Shown: positions 50,372 through 59,718, numbered from the stretch's first letter. The stretch: DNA of 61,023 bases from Variovorax paradoxus (GCF_000834655.1 NZ_JXQQ01000021.1:1-61023), one strand, 5' to 3'. Notes: generated by a model not told the origin, from the sequence alone. A program made the numbers and translations.

Positions 50372-51010
50372 TCAGGCGCTGCGCTTGAACATGAAAAGGA
50401 ACGCGCCCATCGCCATCAGCACGCCGCCGAACACGCGGTTCTGCGCGCGCCGCGCGCGCACCGAGCGCAGCGCGCCCTGCAGCCGCGCGGCCAGCCAGGC
50501 GTAACCGTGCATCACGGTCACGTCGACCATCACCGTCGTGGCCAGCAGCACCAGCAGCTGAAGCCACAACGGCCGCGTCGGCTGGATGAACTGCGGCAGC
50601 ACGGCCGCCATGAAGACGATGCCCTTGGGATTGGTCACGTTGGTGAGGAAGCCGCGCAACACGCGCTGCCGCGCCGTGAGGTCGGGCTCGCCGGCCGACT
50701 GCCCGGCGTCGCCCGCGACCTTCGCCACCGGCGCGCGCCACTGGCGCCAGCCCAGCCACAGCAGGTAGCACGCGCCGACCACCTTGATCACCGTGAACGC
50801 GGTGGCCGAGGCGGTGAGCACCGCACCCACGCCGAGCCCCGCCACGAGCAGGATCACGGCCAGCCCCAGTTGCAGGCCGACGATGGTCGCCGTCGTGCGC
50901 CGCACGCCGTAGCTCAGGCCGTGGCTCATGCTGAGCACCGCGCCCGAACCGGGCGAAACCGCGATGACGCAACTGGCCACCAGAAATGCAAGCCAGACAT
51001 GCAGGTCCAC
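50372..51010 (-). CDS. LysE/RhtB family amino-acid exporter
   Basis: The 212-residue product has about six membrane segments and the family markers VSPGSGAVLSMSHGLSYG at the N-terminus and FLTNVTNPKGIVFMAAVLPQF in the middle. It should export an amino acid or derivative; the substrate is not predictable. It lies 25 bases after the HMG-CoA lyase gene on the same strand and may be co-transcribed. Confidence 0.9.
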   Translation of the reverse strand: MDLHVWLAFLVASCVIAVSPGSGAVLSMSHGLSYGVRRTTATIVGLQLGLAVILLVAGLGVGAVLTASATAFTVIKVVGACYLLWLGWRQWRAPVAKVAGDAGQSAGEPDLTARQRVLRGFLTNVTNPKGIVFMAAVLPQFIQPTRPLWLQLLVLLATTVMVDVTVMHGYAWLAARLQGALRSVRARRAQNRVFGGVLMAMGAFLFMFKRSA

Positions 51011-51035
51011 GAAAACTCCTGTGCGTGCGTGTGTT

Positions 51036-51956
51036 TCAGCCGGCCCGCTTGGTGCGGATGGCCTTCGATGCGCGCGAGTTCGGCTCGCGCCCCAGCGCCT
51101 GGCTGATGTAGACGCCCGCGTCGATCAGCTTGTCCAGGTCGATGCCGGTCTCGATGCCCATGCCGTGCAGCATGTAGACCACGTCTTCGGTGGCGACATT
51201 GCCCGTCGCGCCCTTGGCGTAGGGGCAGCCGCCCAGGCCTGCCGAGGACGACTGGAAATTCCACACACCCATCTCGAGCGCCGCCAGCGTGTTGACCAGC
51301 GCCTGCCCGTAGGTGTCGTGAAAGTGGCCGGAAATGGCGTCGACATCGAAGTGCGCGAGCGTGGCCTCCATCGCCGCCTGCACCTTGCGCGGCGTGCCCA
51401 CGCCGATGGTGTCGGCCACGTCCACGCGCTGCACGCCGATGCCCTTCATCAGCTGCGCGAGGTAGCCGACCTTGGCCGGGGCGATCTCGCCTTCATAGGG
51501 GCAACCGACCGTGCACGACATCGCGCCCCGCACACGAATGCCCTTTTCGAGCGCCGCCGCCACCACGGGTGCGAAGCGCTCGATGCTTTCGGCGATCGAG
51601 CAGTTGATGTTCTTCTGGCTGAAGGCCTCGCTCGCGGCGCCGAACACCACGATCTCGTCGGGCCACTCCTCGCGCGGCGCGGCGATGGCTGCCTCGAAGC
51701 CCTTCATGTTGGGCGTGAGCACCGAATAGAGAACGCCCGCCTTGCGCGTGATGCCGTGCATCACCTGGGCGTTGTCCGCCATCTGCGGCACCCACTTGGG
51801 CGAGACGAAGCTGGTGACCTCGATTTCCTTGAGCCCGGCGTCCTGCAGGCGGTGCACGAGTCCGATCTTGACCTCGGCCGAGACCGGCTGCTTTTCGTTC
51901 TGCAGGCCGTCGCGCGGGCCGACGTCGACGAGCTTGACGCGGGTGGGGAGTTTCAT
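51036..51956 (-). CDS. Hydroxymethylglutaryl-CoA lyase
   Basis: TIM-barrel lyase that cleaves HMG-CoA to acetyl-CoA and acetoacetate in leucine degradation. The 306-residue product from ATG 51956 has LVDVGPRDGLQNE (metal-binding Asp), the barrel His pair in GHFHDTYG, and the catalytic-Cys signature GLGGCPYAKGATGN. The lysR gene lies upstream on the same strand. Given the CoA-transferase/citryl-CoA-lyase operon just beyond lysR, a related 3-hydroxy-3-methyl or 3-carboxymethyl substrate cannot be excluded. Confidence 0.92.
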   Translation of the reverse strand: MKLPTRVKLVDVGPRDGLQNEKQPVSAEVKIGLVHRLQDAGLKEIEVTSFVSPKWVPQMADNAQVMHGITRKAGVLYSVLTPNMKGFEAAIAAPREEWPDEIVVFGAASEAFSQKNINCSIAESIERFAPVVAAALEKGIRVRGAMSCTVGCPYEGEIAPAKVGYLAQLMKGIGVQRVDVADTIGVGTPRKVQAAMEATLAHFDVDAISGHFHDTYGQALVNTLAALEMGVWNFQSSSAGLGGCPYAKGATGNVATEDVVYMLHGMGIETGIDLDKLIDAGVYISQALGREPNSRASKAIRTKRAG

Positions 51957-52091
51957 GGGATGTCTCTTGTGTCGCGGAGGATGAAAAAGCCGTCTTCGAT
52001 TGTCCGACACATGGGAAGGCCCTGCCCGGTACACAAGTCGCGGAAGGTTGCAATGCCCGCCAGAGCGGTTGCAAATGGTGCCAGCGCTGGC

Positions 52092-52997
52092 TCAGGCGTC
52101 CGCGCGCTCCAGCATGCTCGTGCGGAACGCCACCTTGCGCACGATGGCTGCGAAAGCGCGCGTGGGCGCCGACTCGCGCGCCTTGGGCGACCACAGCATG
52201 CCCGGGGTGCGCACCGGTGTCGGGCTTTCCAGCCGCACCGTGGCCAGGCCCGAATGCGGCTGCACGGCGTTGGCAGACACGATGGCCGCGAGCTGCGTCT
52301 TCGCGACGAGCCCCATGATCGGCGCCAGCGTGTTGATCTCGGCCACCACCTGCGGCTCCGCGCCGCAGGAGCGGAAGCACTCGTCGAGCATCTGCCGCGT
52401 CGCGAAGCTCGCGGGCAGCATCACCATCGGCATTCGGTGCAGCTCCACCATGCGCACGCGCTTGCGGCGCGCGAGCGGATGGTCGCCCGCCACCACCAGC
52501 ACCATCTCCTCGTTGTAGAGCGGCTCGAACTGCAGCGTCCCGGGCACGCCCGGCCGGTAGGCGATGCCCAGGTCGAGCGTGCCCTCCTGCAGGCGCTCGG
52601 CAATCAGGTCGGCCGCGAGCTCGTCGACCATCACGCGCACCCGCGGATAGCGCTTCTGGAAGCCCGCGATGCAGTCCGGAATGAAGCCCAAGTTGAAGGT
52701 GTGGGTCGAGCCGATGCGCAGTTCGCCGGCCGCCGCCTGCGGGTCGTCGCGCAGTGCGCCCAGGCCCCGGTCGATCTCCTGCAGCGCGCGCGTGGCGTGA
52801 TGCAGGAATGCCTCGCCGGCCTCGGTCAGCGCCACGCGCTTGCCGATGCGGTCGAAAAGCAGCGTGCCCAGCTCTTCTTCGAGCTGCTTGATCTGGTGCG
52901 ACAGCGTCGACTGCGTCACATGCAGCCGCTCGGCCGCGCGGGTGAAGTTGAGCGAGCCCGCCAGCGCGCTGAAGTAGCGCAGGTGACGCAATTCCAT
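52092..52997 (-). CDS. LysR family transcriptional regulator
   Basis: The 301-residue product has an N-terminal winged HTH (MELRHLRYFSALAGSLNFTR, then LHVTQSTLSHQIKQLEEELG) and a periplasmic-binding-like effector domain (ELRIGSTHTFNLGFIP onward). ATG 52997 gives the canonical LysR start; an in-frame extension upstream crosses the divergent promoter. It is divergent from the CoA-transferase/dioxygenase operon and is its probable activator, with a ring-cleavage or acyl-CoA intermediate as effector (inference). Confidence 0.9.
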   Translation of the reverse strand: MELRHLRYFSALAGSLNFTRAAERLHVTQSTLSHQIKQLEEELGTLLFDRIGKRVALTEAGEAFLHHATRALQEIDRGLGALRDDPQAAAGELRIGSTHTFNLGFIPDCIAGFQKRYPRVRVMVDELAADLIAERLQEGTLDLGIAYRPGVPGTLQFEPLYNEEMVLVVAGDHPLARRKRVRMVELHRMPMVMLPASFATRQMLDECFRSCGAEPQVVAEINTLAPIMGLVAKTQLAAIVSANAVQPHSGLATVRLESPTPVRTPGMLWSPKARESAPTRAFAAIVRKVAFRTSMLERADA

Positions 52998-53024
52998 AGA
53001 GATCCCCGGTCCGTCGAATGATCG

Positions 53025-53040
53025 ATGCCATCGATGGTAT
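53025..53040. promoter_or_regulatory. Near-perfect palindrome between lysR and the CoA-transferase operon
   Basis: ATGCCATCGATGGTAT is symmetric except for one pair; the centre CCATCGATGG is perfect. It lies 28 bases before lysR and 82 bases before the operon's GTG, a usual place for a LysR recognition site. Confidence 0.5.
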
Positions 53041-53121
53041 CCATGCAAAACCATCATTGTTAAAAATCGTCGCGCCTGCATAGAGTTCGCACCCAGCCAC
53101 GAACACACAGGAGACAACGCG

Positions 53122-54273
53122 GTGCACAAAGTCCTCAGCGGCATCAAGGTGCTGGAGCAAGGCACGTTCATCACCGGGCCGGCGGCGGGCATGTTCCTCG
53201 CCGACCTGGGCGCCGAGGTGGTGAAGGTCGAGCAGCCCGGCAGCGGCGATCCGTTCCGCTCGTTCCGCGGCGGCCTCTACAGCCCGCACTTCCAGACCTA
53301 CAACCGCAACAAGCGCAGCATCACGCTCAACCCCAAGCTGCCGGAGGACGCGGCGGTGTTCGACGAACTGGTGAAGGAGTCGGACGTCTACATCCAGAAC
53401 TTCCGCCCCGGCGCGGCCGAGCGGCTGGGCGCAGGCGAGGCGCGGCTGCGCGCGCTCAACCCGCGGCTGGTGTACTGCGCCATCAGCGGCTTCGGCCAGA
53501 CCGGCCCGGCCGCCAACCGCCCCGCCTACGACACGGTGGCCCAGGCGGCCAGCGCCTTCCTCAAGCTCCTGGTGAACCCGGCCAACCCGCGCGTGGTGGG
53601 ACCGGCCGTGGCCGACGCCATGACCGGCTTCTATGCGGCCTACGGCGTGATGGGCGCACTGGTGGAGCGCGGGCGCACCGGCCAGGGCCGCAAGGTCGAG
53701 GTGTCGATGCTCGAGGCCATGTGCCATTTCAACCTCGATGCCTTCACGCACTACTTTTCCGAGAACGAGATCATGGGTCCGTTCAGCCGGCCGAGCGTCT
53801 CGCAGTCGTACGTGCTGGAGTGCGCCGACGGCCTGTGGATCGCGCTGCACATGTCCTCGCCCGAGAAGTTCTGGCAGGGCCTGGCCAATGCGATCGAGCG
53901 ACCCGACCTGTTCCAGGACCCGCGCTTCGCGACGCGCGAAGGCCGCATCGCGCACCAGAACGACATGATCGCGCTGCTCGACGGCCTGTTCCGCGCGCGC
54001 ACCCGCGCCGACTGGTGCGCGCGGCTGGAGTCCGAGGACGTGCCCCACGCCCCCATGTACGACACCCGCGAAGCGATGCAGGACCCGCAGGCCCGCCACC
54101 TGCAGCTGGAAGTGAGCGCGCCGCACCCCGAAGGCGGCGAGTGGCGGACCATCCGCTCGCCGGTGAGCTTCGACGGCGAACGGCCGCTCGAGGTCACCGC
54201 GCCGCCATTGCTGGGCGCCGACAACGACGCCATCGTCGAACCAATACGGCAACGCTTGAGGCCGGCCGCCTGA
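53122..54273 (+). CDS. CaiB/BaiF (family III) CoA-transferase
   Basis: The 383-residue product starts at GTG 53122 (CAGGAGA upstream) with GIKVLEQGTFITGPAAGMFLADLGAEVVKVEQP (quoted in part: GTFITGPAAGMFLADLGAEV), then YNRNKRSITLN, and VADAMTGFYAAYG with the likely catalytic Asp. It moves CoA between an acyl-CoA and a carboxylic acid. First gene of an operon with an intradiol dioxygenase, a citryl-CoA-lyase homologue and two Bug receptors. Confidence 0.92.
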   Translation: MHKVLSGIKVLEQGTFITGPAAGMFLADLGAEVVKVEQPGSGDPFRSFRGGLYSPHFQTYNRNKRSITLNPKLPEDAAVFDELVKESDVYIQNFRPGAAERLGAGEARLRALNPRLVYCAISGFGQTGPAANRPAYDTVAQAASAFLKLLVNPANPRVVGPAVADAMTGFYAAYGVMGALVERGRTGQGRKVEVSMLEAMCHFNLDAFTHYFSENEIMGPFSRPSVSQSYVLECADGLWIALHMSSPEKFWQGLANAIERPDLFQDPRFATREGRIAHQNDMIALLDGLFRARTRADWCARLESEDVPHAPMYDTREAMQDPQARHLQLEVSAPHPEGGEWRTIRSPVSFDGERPLEVTAPPLLGADNDAIVEPIRQRLRPAA

Positions 54274-54310
54274 CACCACGCCATTGCAAAAGAAAAAGGA
54301 GACAAGCCCC

Positions 54311-55213
54311 ATGACCCCCTCGAACGAGAACGAACTCACCCAGGCCGCGCTGCAGCGCCTGGAGGGCGCCACCGACCCGCGCTTCGCACAGGTGATGCGC
54401 TCGCTCATCACCCACCTGCACGCCTTCATCCGCGAGGTCGACCTGCAGCCCGACGAATGGATGGCCGGCATCGAATTCCTCACCGCCGTGGGCAAGGCCT
54501 GCGACGACAAGCGCCAGGAGTTCATCCTGCTGTCGGACACGCTCGGCGCTTCGATGATGGTGGTGATGCTCGACCAGCTGCGCGCCGCCGCCCGCGCAGG
54601 CCAGGCCGGCAAGACGCTGCAGGCGACCGAGACCACCGAGGCCACGGTGCAGGGCCCCTACTACTGGGACGGCGCTCCCGACCTGCCACTGGGCGCCGAC
54701 ATCGCGCCCGGCGTGCGCGGCGAACCTGCCTTCTACAGCGGCCGCGTCACCGACACCCGCGGCCAGCCGCTCGCGAACGCGCTGCTCGACATCTGGTCGG
54801 GCGACGGCGAGGGCGTGTACGACATGCAGGTCGATGGCGCGGGCATGGCGGCGCGCGCGCGCATCCGCACCGACGCCGAAGGCCGCTACTGGTTCTGGTC
54901 GATCAAGCCCTCGTACTACCCGGTGCCGGTCGACGGCCCGGTGGGCCGCATGCTCGACGGCATGGGCCGCCACCCCAACCGGCCCGGCCACATCCACATG
55001 AAGGTGGTGGCCGAGGGCCACGTGCCGGTGACCACGCATCTCTTCGTGGCGGGCAGCCCCTACATCGACTCGGACGCGGTGTTCGGCGTGCGGCCCAGCC
55101 TCGTCGTCGATTTCGAATCGCACCCGCCGGGCCAGGCGCCCGACGGCCGCGCGATCGAGCGGCCGTACTGGTCGGCGCACTACGACTTCCATCTCCAACC
55201 CGAGGCCGCCTGA
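54311..55213 (+). CDS. Intradiol ring-cleavage dioxygenase (hydroxyquinol/catechol 1,2-dioxygenase-like)
   Basis: Non-haem Fe(III) enzyme opening an ortho-dihydroxylated aromatic ring between the hydroxyls. The 300-residue product has an N-terminal dimerisation domain (about 1-105) and the catalytic beta-sandwich with VQGPYYWDGAPDLPLG, RYWFWSIKPSYYPVPVDGPVG (quoted in part) and RPGHIHMKV, carrying the two Tyr and two His iron ligands. The hydroxyquinol subgroup is the nearest by eye. ATG 54311 is preferred to an in-frame upstream ATG that overlaps the Shine-Dalgarno AAAGGAG. Confidence 0.9.
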   Translation: MTPSNENELTQAALQRLEGATDPRFAQVMRSLITHLHAFIREVDLQPDEWMAGIEFLTAVGKACDDKRQEFILLSDTLGASMMVVMLDQLRAAARAGQAGKTLQATETTEATVQGPYYWDGAPDLPLGADIAPGVRGEPAFYSGRVTDTRGQPLANALLDIWSGDGEGVYDMQVDGAGMAARARIRTDAEGRYWFWSIKPSYYPVPVDGPVGRMLDGMGRHPNRPGHIHMKVVAEGHVPVTTHLFVAGSPYIDSDAVFGVRPSLVVDFESHPPGQAPDGRAIERPYWSAHYDFHLQPEAA

Positions 55214-55249
55214 GCCTCGATCCACCCCCGATCCACTGCATACGCCCTC

Positions 55250-56056
55250 ATGAAAATCGGCAAATCCACTGTCCCGCGCACCGCCATCTGCACCTCGGAC
55301 GAACACACCATCGTCGTTCGCGGCCAGGACCTGTGCCGCGACCTGATCGGCAAGCTCTCGTTCGCCGACTACTTCTTCCTGCTGCTCACCGGCAAGCAGC
55401 CCGACGCGGCCTGCAGCACGGTGCTCAACGCCACGCTGGTGGCCATCGCCGAGCACGGCCTCGTGCCCAGCGTGCAGGCCAGCCGCATGACCTTCGCCGC
55501 TGCGCCCGACGCGCTGCAGGGCGCGGTCGCCGCGGGCATCCTGGGCTGCGGCTCGGTGATCCTCGGCGCGTCCGAAACCGCGGGGCGCCTGTTCGCCGAC
55601 GTGGCGGCGCGCGTCGATGCGGGCGAAGCGCTCGACGACGTGGCCGCCGCGACGATCCGCGCGCTGAAGGAAGGCCGCCAGGCCATTCCCGGCTACGGCC
55701 ATCCGCTGCACAAGGCCAACGACCCGCGCGTGGACCGGCTCATCGAAGTGGCCGCCGAAGCCGGCGCCGACATGCGCTACGTGCGCATCGCGCAGGCACT
55801 GGAGCGCGCGATCCCCGGCATCGTCGGCCGCGAGCTGCGCATGAACGTCTCGGCCGCCATTCCAGCCGTGCTGCTGGGCGTGGGCTTTCCGGTGGCGTCG
55901 CTGCGCGGCGTGCCGATCCTCGCGCGCACCGCGGGGCTCATCGCGCACCTGGCTGAAGAGGCCGAGACGCCGAGCGGCTTCGCCCTCTCCTATCAGGCCA
56001 CGCGCGAACTGCAGTACGACGGCCAGGTGCCCGCGGGCTTCGGGAGCGCCGCATGA
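55250..56056 (+). CDS. Citryl-CoA lyase (short citrate-synthase-fold protein)
   Basis: The 268-residue product has the citrate-synthase fold without the large N-terminal part: RGQDLCRDLIGKLSFADYFF, the catalytic-His segment GYGHPLHK near residue 143, and a C-terminal LIAHLAEEAETPSG with an acid. This short group is commonly annotated citryl-CoA lyase and should cleave a 3-hydroxy-3-carboxymethyl-type acyl-CoA, or run in the condensing direction. With a CoA-transferase and dioxygenase in the same operon the substrate is probably a CoA ester made from a ring-cleavage product (inference). Stop overlaps the next gene by four bases. Confidence 0.85.
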   Translation: MKIGKSTVPRTAICTSDEHTIVVRGQDLCRDLIGKLSFADYFFLLLTGKQPDAACSTVLNATLVAIAEHGLVPSVQASRMTFAAAPDALQGAVAAGILGCGSVILGASETAGRLFADVAARVDAGEALDDVAAATIRALKEGRQAIPGYGHPLHKANDPRVDRLIEVAAEAGADMRYVRIAQALERAIPGIVGRELRMNVSAAIPAVLLGVGFPVASLRGVPILARTAGLIAHLAEEAETPSGFALSYQATRELQYDGQVPAGFGSAA

Positions 56057-56994
56057 AGCGCCGCCTCTTGCTCGCGAGCACGCTGCTGGCCGCGGGCGCC
56101 GCGCTCGCACAAGGTTCGCCGCGCCCGCTGAAGATCGTGGTGCCCTTCGGCGCCGGCACGTCCACCGACATCGTCGGCCGCATCCTGGCCGATGCGCTGG
56201 GCCGACAGCTCGGCGTGGCCGCGATCGTGGAGAACAAGCCCGGCGCAGGCGGCTCGATCGGCAGCGAGCAGGTCGCGCGCGCCAGCGACGGCCAGACGCT
56301 GTTGATGGGCACGGTCGGCACGCATGCGATCAACCCCTCGCTCTACAAGCGGCTGTCCTACCAGCCGCTGCGCGACTTCGTGCCGCTGGGCTTCGCGGGC
56401 GCCACGCCCACGCTGCTGGTGGTGCCTGCCAACTCTCCGTGGAAGAGCGTGGCCGACCTGGGCGCAGCGACCGGCAACGTGAACTTCGCCTCGGCCGGCA
56501 ACGGCACCTCGGGCCACCTCGCGGGCGAGCTGCTCAACGTGCGCCTCGCGAAGAACTTCATGCACGTGCCCTACCGCGACGGCGCGCAGGCCCTGACCGA
56601 GCTGATGGCCGGCAACGTGCAGTTCATGTTCTATCACCCGGCCGCGGTGATGCCGCAGGTGCGCGCGGGCAAGCTGCGCGCGCTCGGCGCCTCGGGCGCG
56701 AAGCGCAGCGCGGCCGCACCCGATGTGCCCACGCTGATGGAACAGGGCGTGAAGGACTTCGACCTCGTCGCGTGGTTCATGTTGTATGCGCCCAGCAGCA
56801 TGCCCGCCGCGCAGCGCGACCGGCTGCGCGAGGCCACGCGCCAGGTGCTGGCCCAGCCCGAGGTGCGCGAGAAGCTCGCGCAGCAGGGCATCGAACACGC
56901 CGAGATGAACACCGAGCAACTCGACGCCTTCGCCCGCGCGGAGATCGCCAAGTGGGGCGAGGCCGTGCGCCGCTCGGGCGCGCAGATCGACTGA
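56053..56994 (+). CDS. Bug family substrate-binding protein (operon copy 1)
   Basis: The 313-residue product has a short signal peptide (cleavage near ALAQG, residue 20) and the Bug markers PLKIVVPFGAGTSTDIVGR, IVENKPGAGGSIGSE and VPYRDGAQALTEL. ATG 56053 overlaps the stop of the citryl-CoA-lyase gene, so this receptor is made together with the catabolic enzymes and probably captures the pathway's substrate. Confidence 0.92.
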   Translation: MKRRLLLASTLLAAGAALAQGSPRPLKIVVPFGAGTSTDIVGRILADALGRQLGVAAIVENKPGAGGSIGSEQVARASDGQTLLMGTVGTHAINPSLYKRLSYQPLRDFVPLGFAGATPTLLVVPANSPWKSVADLGAATGNVNFASAGNGTSGHLAGELLNVRLAKNFMHVPYRDGAQALTELMAGNVQFMFYHPAAVMPQVRAGKLRALGASGAKRSAAAPDVPTLMEQGVKDFDLVAWFMLYAPSSMPAAQRDRLREATRQVLAQPEVREKLAQQGIEHAEMNTEQLDAFARAEIAKWGEAVRRSGAQID

Positions 56995-57131
56995 AGGACA
57001 CGCACCGCGCGAGCCCGCAAGCGCGAAGGAGCCCAGGCCCTCGACGGATCATGAGGGCGGAAGAGAAAGAGCAAAGGCCGCAGAGCCGATTCATGCAAAC
57101 AAGCGGGCACGACCCGCGACAGGAGACATTC

Positions 57132-58109
57132 ATGCGTTCGACATTCAAATGGCTGGCCGGTCCCCTCGTCGGCCTCTTCCTCGGCCTCGCGTGCAGCTTC
57201 GCCTTCGCGCAGGGCGCGGCCTGGCCGAGCAAGCCGATCCGCATCGTGGTGGGCTTCGCGCCCGGCACGCCGCCGGACATCTTCGCGCGGCTCTACGGCG
57301 AGTACATGGCGCGCCAGCTCGGCGTGCCGGTGGTGATCGACAACAAGCCGGGCACCGCCGGCAACCTCGCTTCCGACGCGGTGGCGAAGGCGCCGCCCGA
57401 CGGCTACACCTACCTCTACAACCTGTCGACGGCGTTCACGATCAACCCGTACATCTATGCCAAGCTGCCGTTCGATCCGCAGAAGGACCTGGTGCCGGTC
57501 GCCACCACGATGCGGCAGGGGCTGGTGCTGATCGCGAGCCCGAAATTCCCGGCGAAGTCGGTCAAGGAACTGCTGGCCGCGGCGAAGGCGAAGCCGGGCA
57601 CGATCTCGCACGCCTCCTACGGCGCGGGAAGCCCGTCGCACCTGATCGTGGAATGGCTGAAAGACGAAACCGGCACCGAGATGCTGCACGTGCCCTACCG
57701 CGCGAGCCCCGTGGCCGACGTGGTGGGCGGGCAGGTCGACACGGTGATGGAGCCGATCGCCACGGGCTACCAGCTCATCAGCAGCGGCCGCGTGCAGGCG
57801 CTCGCGTATTCCGGCGCCAGCCGCCACCCCGCGATGCCCGACGTGCCCACGCTCTCCGAAGTGGTGCCCGGCCTCGTGATGACCTCGTGGCACGGCCTCT
57901 GGGCACCGGCCGCGACGCCGGTCGCGATACAGCAGCGCTTCAACGCCGTGATGATCGAGGCCAGCAAGGACCCCGAACTCGCCAAGCGCATCCGCGACCT
58001 GAACAGCGAGCCGCTCGGGCTCACGCAGGCCGAGATGGCCGCGGCGGTGCGGCGCGATGCGGAGATCTACAGCCGCATCGTGAAGGCGAAGAACATCCGG
58101 GTGGATTGA
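57132..58109 (+). CDS. Bug family substrate-binding protein (operon copy 2)
   Basis: The 325-residue product from ATG 57132 (CAGGAGACATTC upstream) has a signal peptide (cleavage near AFAQG) and the Bug markers WPSKPIRIVVGFAPGTPPD, VIDNKPGTAGNLASD and VPYRASPVADVVGG. It lies 137 bases after copy 1 in the same orientation. The two copies are clearly diverged from each other, so this is not a recent duplication; two receptors could serve related substrates. The gap between them shows no gene. Confidence 0.92.
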   Translation: MRSTFKWLAGPLVGLFLGLACSFAFAQGAAWPSKPIRIVVGFAPGTPPDIFARLYGEYMARQLGVPVVIDNKPGTAGNLASDAVAKAPPDGYTYLYNLSTAFTINPYIYAKLPFDPQKDLVPVATTMRQGLVLIASPKFPAKSVKELLAAAKAKPGTISHASYGAGSPSHLIVEWLKDETGTEMLHVPYRASPVADVVGGQVDTVMEPIATGYQLISSGRVQALAYSGASRHPAMPDVPTLSEVVPGLVMTSWHGLWAPAATPVAIQQRFNAVMIEASKDPELAKRIRDLNSEPLGLTQAEMAAAVRRDAEIYSRIVKAKNIRVD

Positions 58110-58134
58110 AGCGCCCCTGTCGTAGGTGGGCAGA

Positions 58135-58200
58135 ACCGTTCGGGCTGAGCCTGTCGAAGCCTTGCGCGACGCTTTGACAAGCCCGGCGCGGACGGTTGGA
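58135..58200. repeat. Dispersed repeat with imperfect inverted structure
   Basis: CGTTCGGGCTGAGCCTGTCGAAGCC followed by a partly complementary second arm ending GGCGCGGACGGTT. From memory this wording recurs between genes in many high-GC proteobacteria. Here it lies between the convergent Bug and acylphosphatase genes and may end their transcripts. Only one copy is in the window. Confidence 0.5.
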
Positions 58201-58242
58201 GATGGAAGACGGATCGGCCTGAACCGGCGCGACGACCAAGGC

Positions 58243-58539
58243 CTATGCGGTCTCGCGCTGCGCAAAACCGTCGGGCAGGTCGTCCATGGCCGCGGCATCG
58301 TTCACATCGACCGCATCCACGCGCGCACCTGCCGGCCCCTGGCCCGCCCAGCGGACCAGCGCCTCGACCGCATCGACGTCTCCGGCCGCGAGCGCCTCCA
58401 CGCTGCCGTCGCGCCGGTTGCGCACCCAGCCGCGCACGCCCAGGCGCTCGGCGGCCTGCACCATCGACCAGCGGTAGCCCACGCCCTGCACGAGGCCTCG
58501 GACGAAGAGATGGCGGGTGACGACGGCGTTGGCGTTCAT
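58243..58539 (-). CDS. Acylphosphatase
   Basis: Small enzyme hydrolysing acyl phosphates. The 98-residue product has LFVRGLVQGVGYRW with the catalytic Arg23 and GWVRNRRDGSVEA with Asn41, the same residue numbers as in classic acylphosphatases. It lies nine bases after the acyl-CoA dehydrogenase gene on the same strand, so it is probably co-transcribed with it. Confidence 0.93.
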   Translation of the reverse strand: MNANAVVTRHLFVRGLVQGVGYRWSMVQAAERLGVRGWVRNRRDGSVEALAAGDVDAVEALVRWAGQGPAGARVDAVDVNDAAAMDDLPDGFAQRETA

Positions 58540-58548
58540 GAACAGAGG

Positions 58549-59718
58549 TCAATACGACTTGGGCAACCCCAGCGCCTTCTCGGCGATGAAGTTCAGGATC
58601 ATCTGCGGGCTCACCGGCGCGATGCGCGGGATGTAGCTCTCGCGCAGCAGGCGCTCGACATGGTATTCCTTCGCATAGCCCATGCCGCCGAGCGTGAGGA
58701 TGGCGTTCTGGCAGGCGTCGTGCGCCGCCTCGGCCGCGAGGTACTTGGCGGCGTTGGCCTCGATGCCGCAGGGCTCGCTCGCGTCGTACAGCGTGGCGGC
58801 CTTGAGCATCATCAGGTCGGCCGCCTCCAGGTTGGCCCAGGCCCGCGCGAGCGGATGCGCCACGCCCTGGTTCTGGCCGATGGGCCGGCCGAAGACCACG
58901 CGCTCCTGTGCGTACTGCGAGGCGATGCGCAGCGAGGCACGGCCGATGCCGATGGCCTCGGCCGCGATCAGGATGCGCTCGGGGTTCAGGCCGTGCAGGA
59001 TGTATTCGAACCCGCGTCCTTCCTCGCCGATGCGGTCTTCTTCCGGCACCTCGAGACCGTCGATGAAGAGCATGTTGGAGTCGACCGCCGCGCGCCCGAG
59101 CTTGTGGATCTCGCGCACCTCGACCTTGCTGCGGTCCAGCGCCGTGTAGAAGAGCGTCAGGCCCTGCGTCGGTTTCTTCACCTGGTCGATGGGCGTGGTG
59201 CGCGTGAGGATCAGCATGCGGTCGGCCACCTGCGCGGTCGAGATCCAGATCTTGCGGCCGTGCAGCAGGTAGCTGCCGTCCGGCTGGCGCACCGCCTGCG
59301 TCTTGAGGCTGGCGGTGTCGAGCCCCGCGTCGGGCTCGGTCACGGCGAAGCAGGCCTTCTGGGTGCCGGCGATCAATGGCGGCAGGAAGCGCTGGCGCTG
59401 CGCCTCGGTGCCGAACACCACCACCGGGTTGAGCCCGAAGATGTTCATGTGCACCGACGACGCGCCCGACATGCCCGCGCCCGACGCGCTGATGGCGCGC
59501 ATCATCAGCGCCGCCTCGGTGATGCCCAGCCCCGCGCCGCCCTGTGCCTCGGGCATCGCGATCCCGAGCCAGCCGCTCTGCGCGACGGCGCGGTGGAATT
59601 CGTGCGGGAACGCGGCGCGCTCGTCGTGGTCGCGCCAGTACTCGATGGGGAAGTCCTCGCAGAGGCGCTCGATGGCCGCGACGAGCGAGCGCTGGTCTTC
59701 GTTCAGGGAGAAATTCAT
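58549..59718 (-). CDS. Acyl-CoA dehydrogenase
   Basis: FAD enzyme introducing an alpha,beta double bond in an acyl-CoA. The 389-residue product has MNFSLNEDQRSLVAAIERLC, the FAD/substrate segments CFAVTEPDAGLDTASLKT and ISTAQVADRMLILTRT, and a C-terminal helical domain ending GGMGYAKEYHVERLLRE. ATG 59718 overlaps the stop of the CoA-transferase gene upstream by four bases, so the two act on the same acid: activation, then dehydrogenation. Substrate unknown. Confidence 0.92.
   Translation of the reverse strand: MNFSLNEDQRSLVAAIERLCEDFPIEYWRDHDERAAFPHEFHRAVAQSGWLGIAMPEAQGGAGLGITEAALMMRAISASGAGMSGASSVHMNIFGLNPVVVFGTEAQRQRFLPPLIAGTQKACFAVTEPDAGLDTASLKTQAVRQPDGSYLLHGRKIWISTAQVADRMLILTRTTPIDQVKKPTQGLTLFYTALDRSKVEVREIHKLGRAAVDSNMLFIDGLEVPEEDRIGEEGRGFEYILHGLNPERILIAAEAIGIGRASLRIASQYAQERVVFGRPIGQNQGVAHPLARAWANLEAADLMMLKAATLYDASEPCGIEANAAKYLAAEAAHDACQNAILTLGGMGYAKEYHVERLLRESYIPRIAPVSPQMILNFIAEKALGLPKSY

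Noticed and set aside
51493..54645. Minus-strand frame of about 1050 codons through the HMG-CoA lyase, lysR and CoA-transferase genes
   Set aside because: Crosses three genes in the wrong frame and a promoter region; a GC-driven artefact, not a fusion protein.
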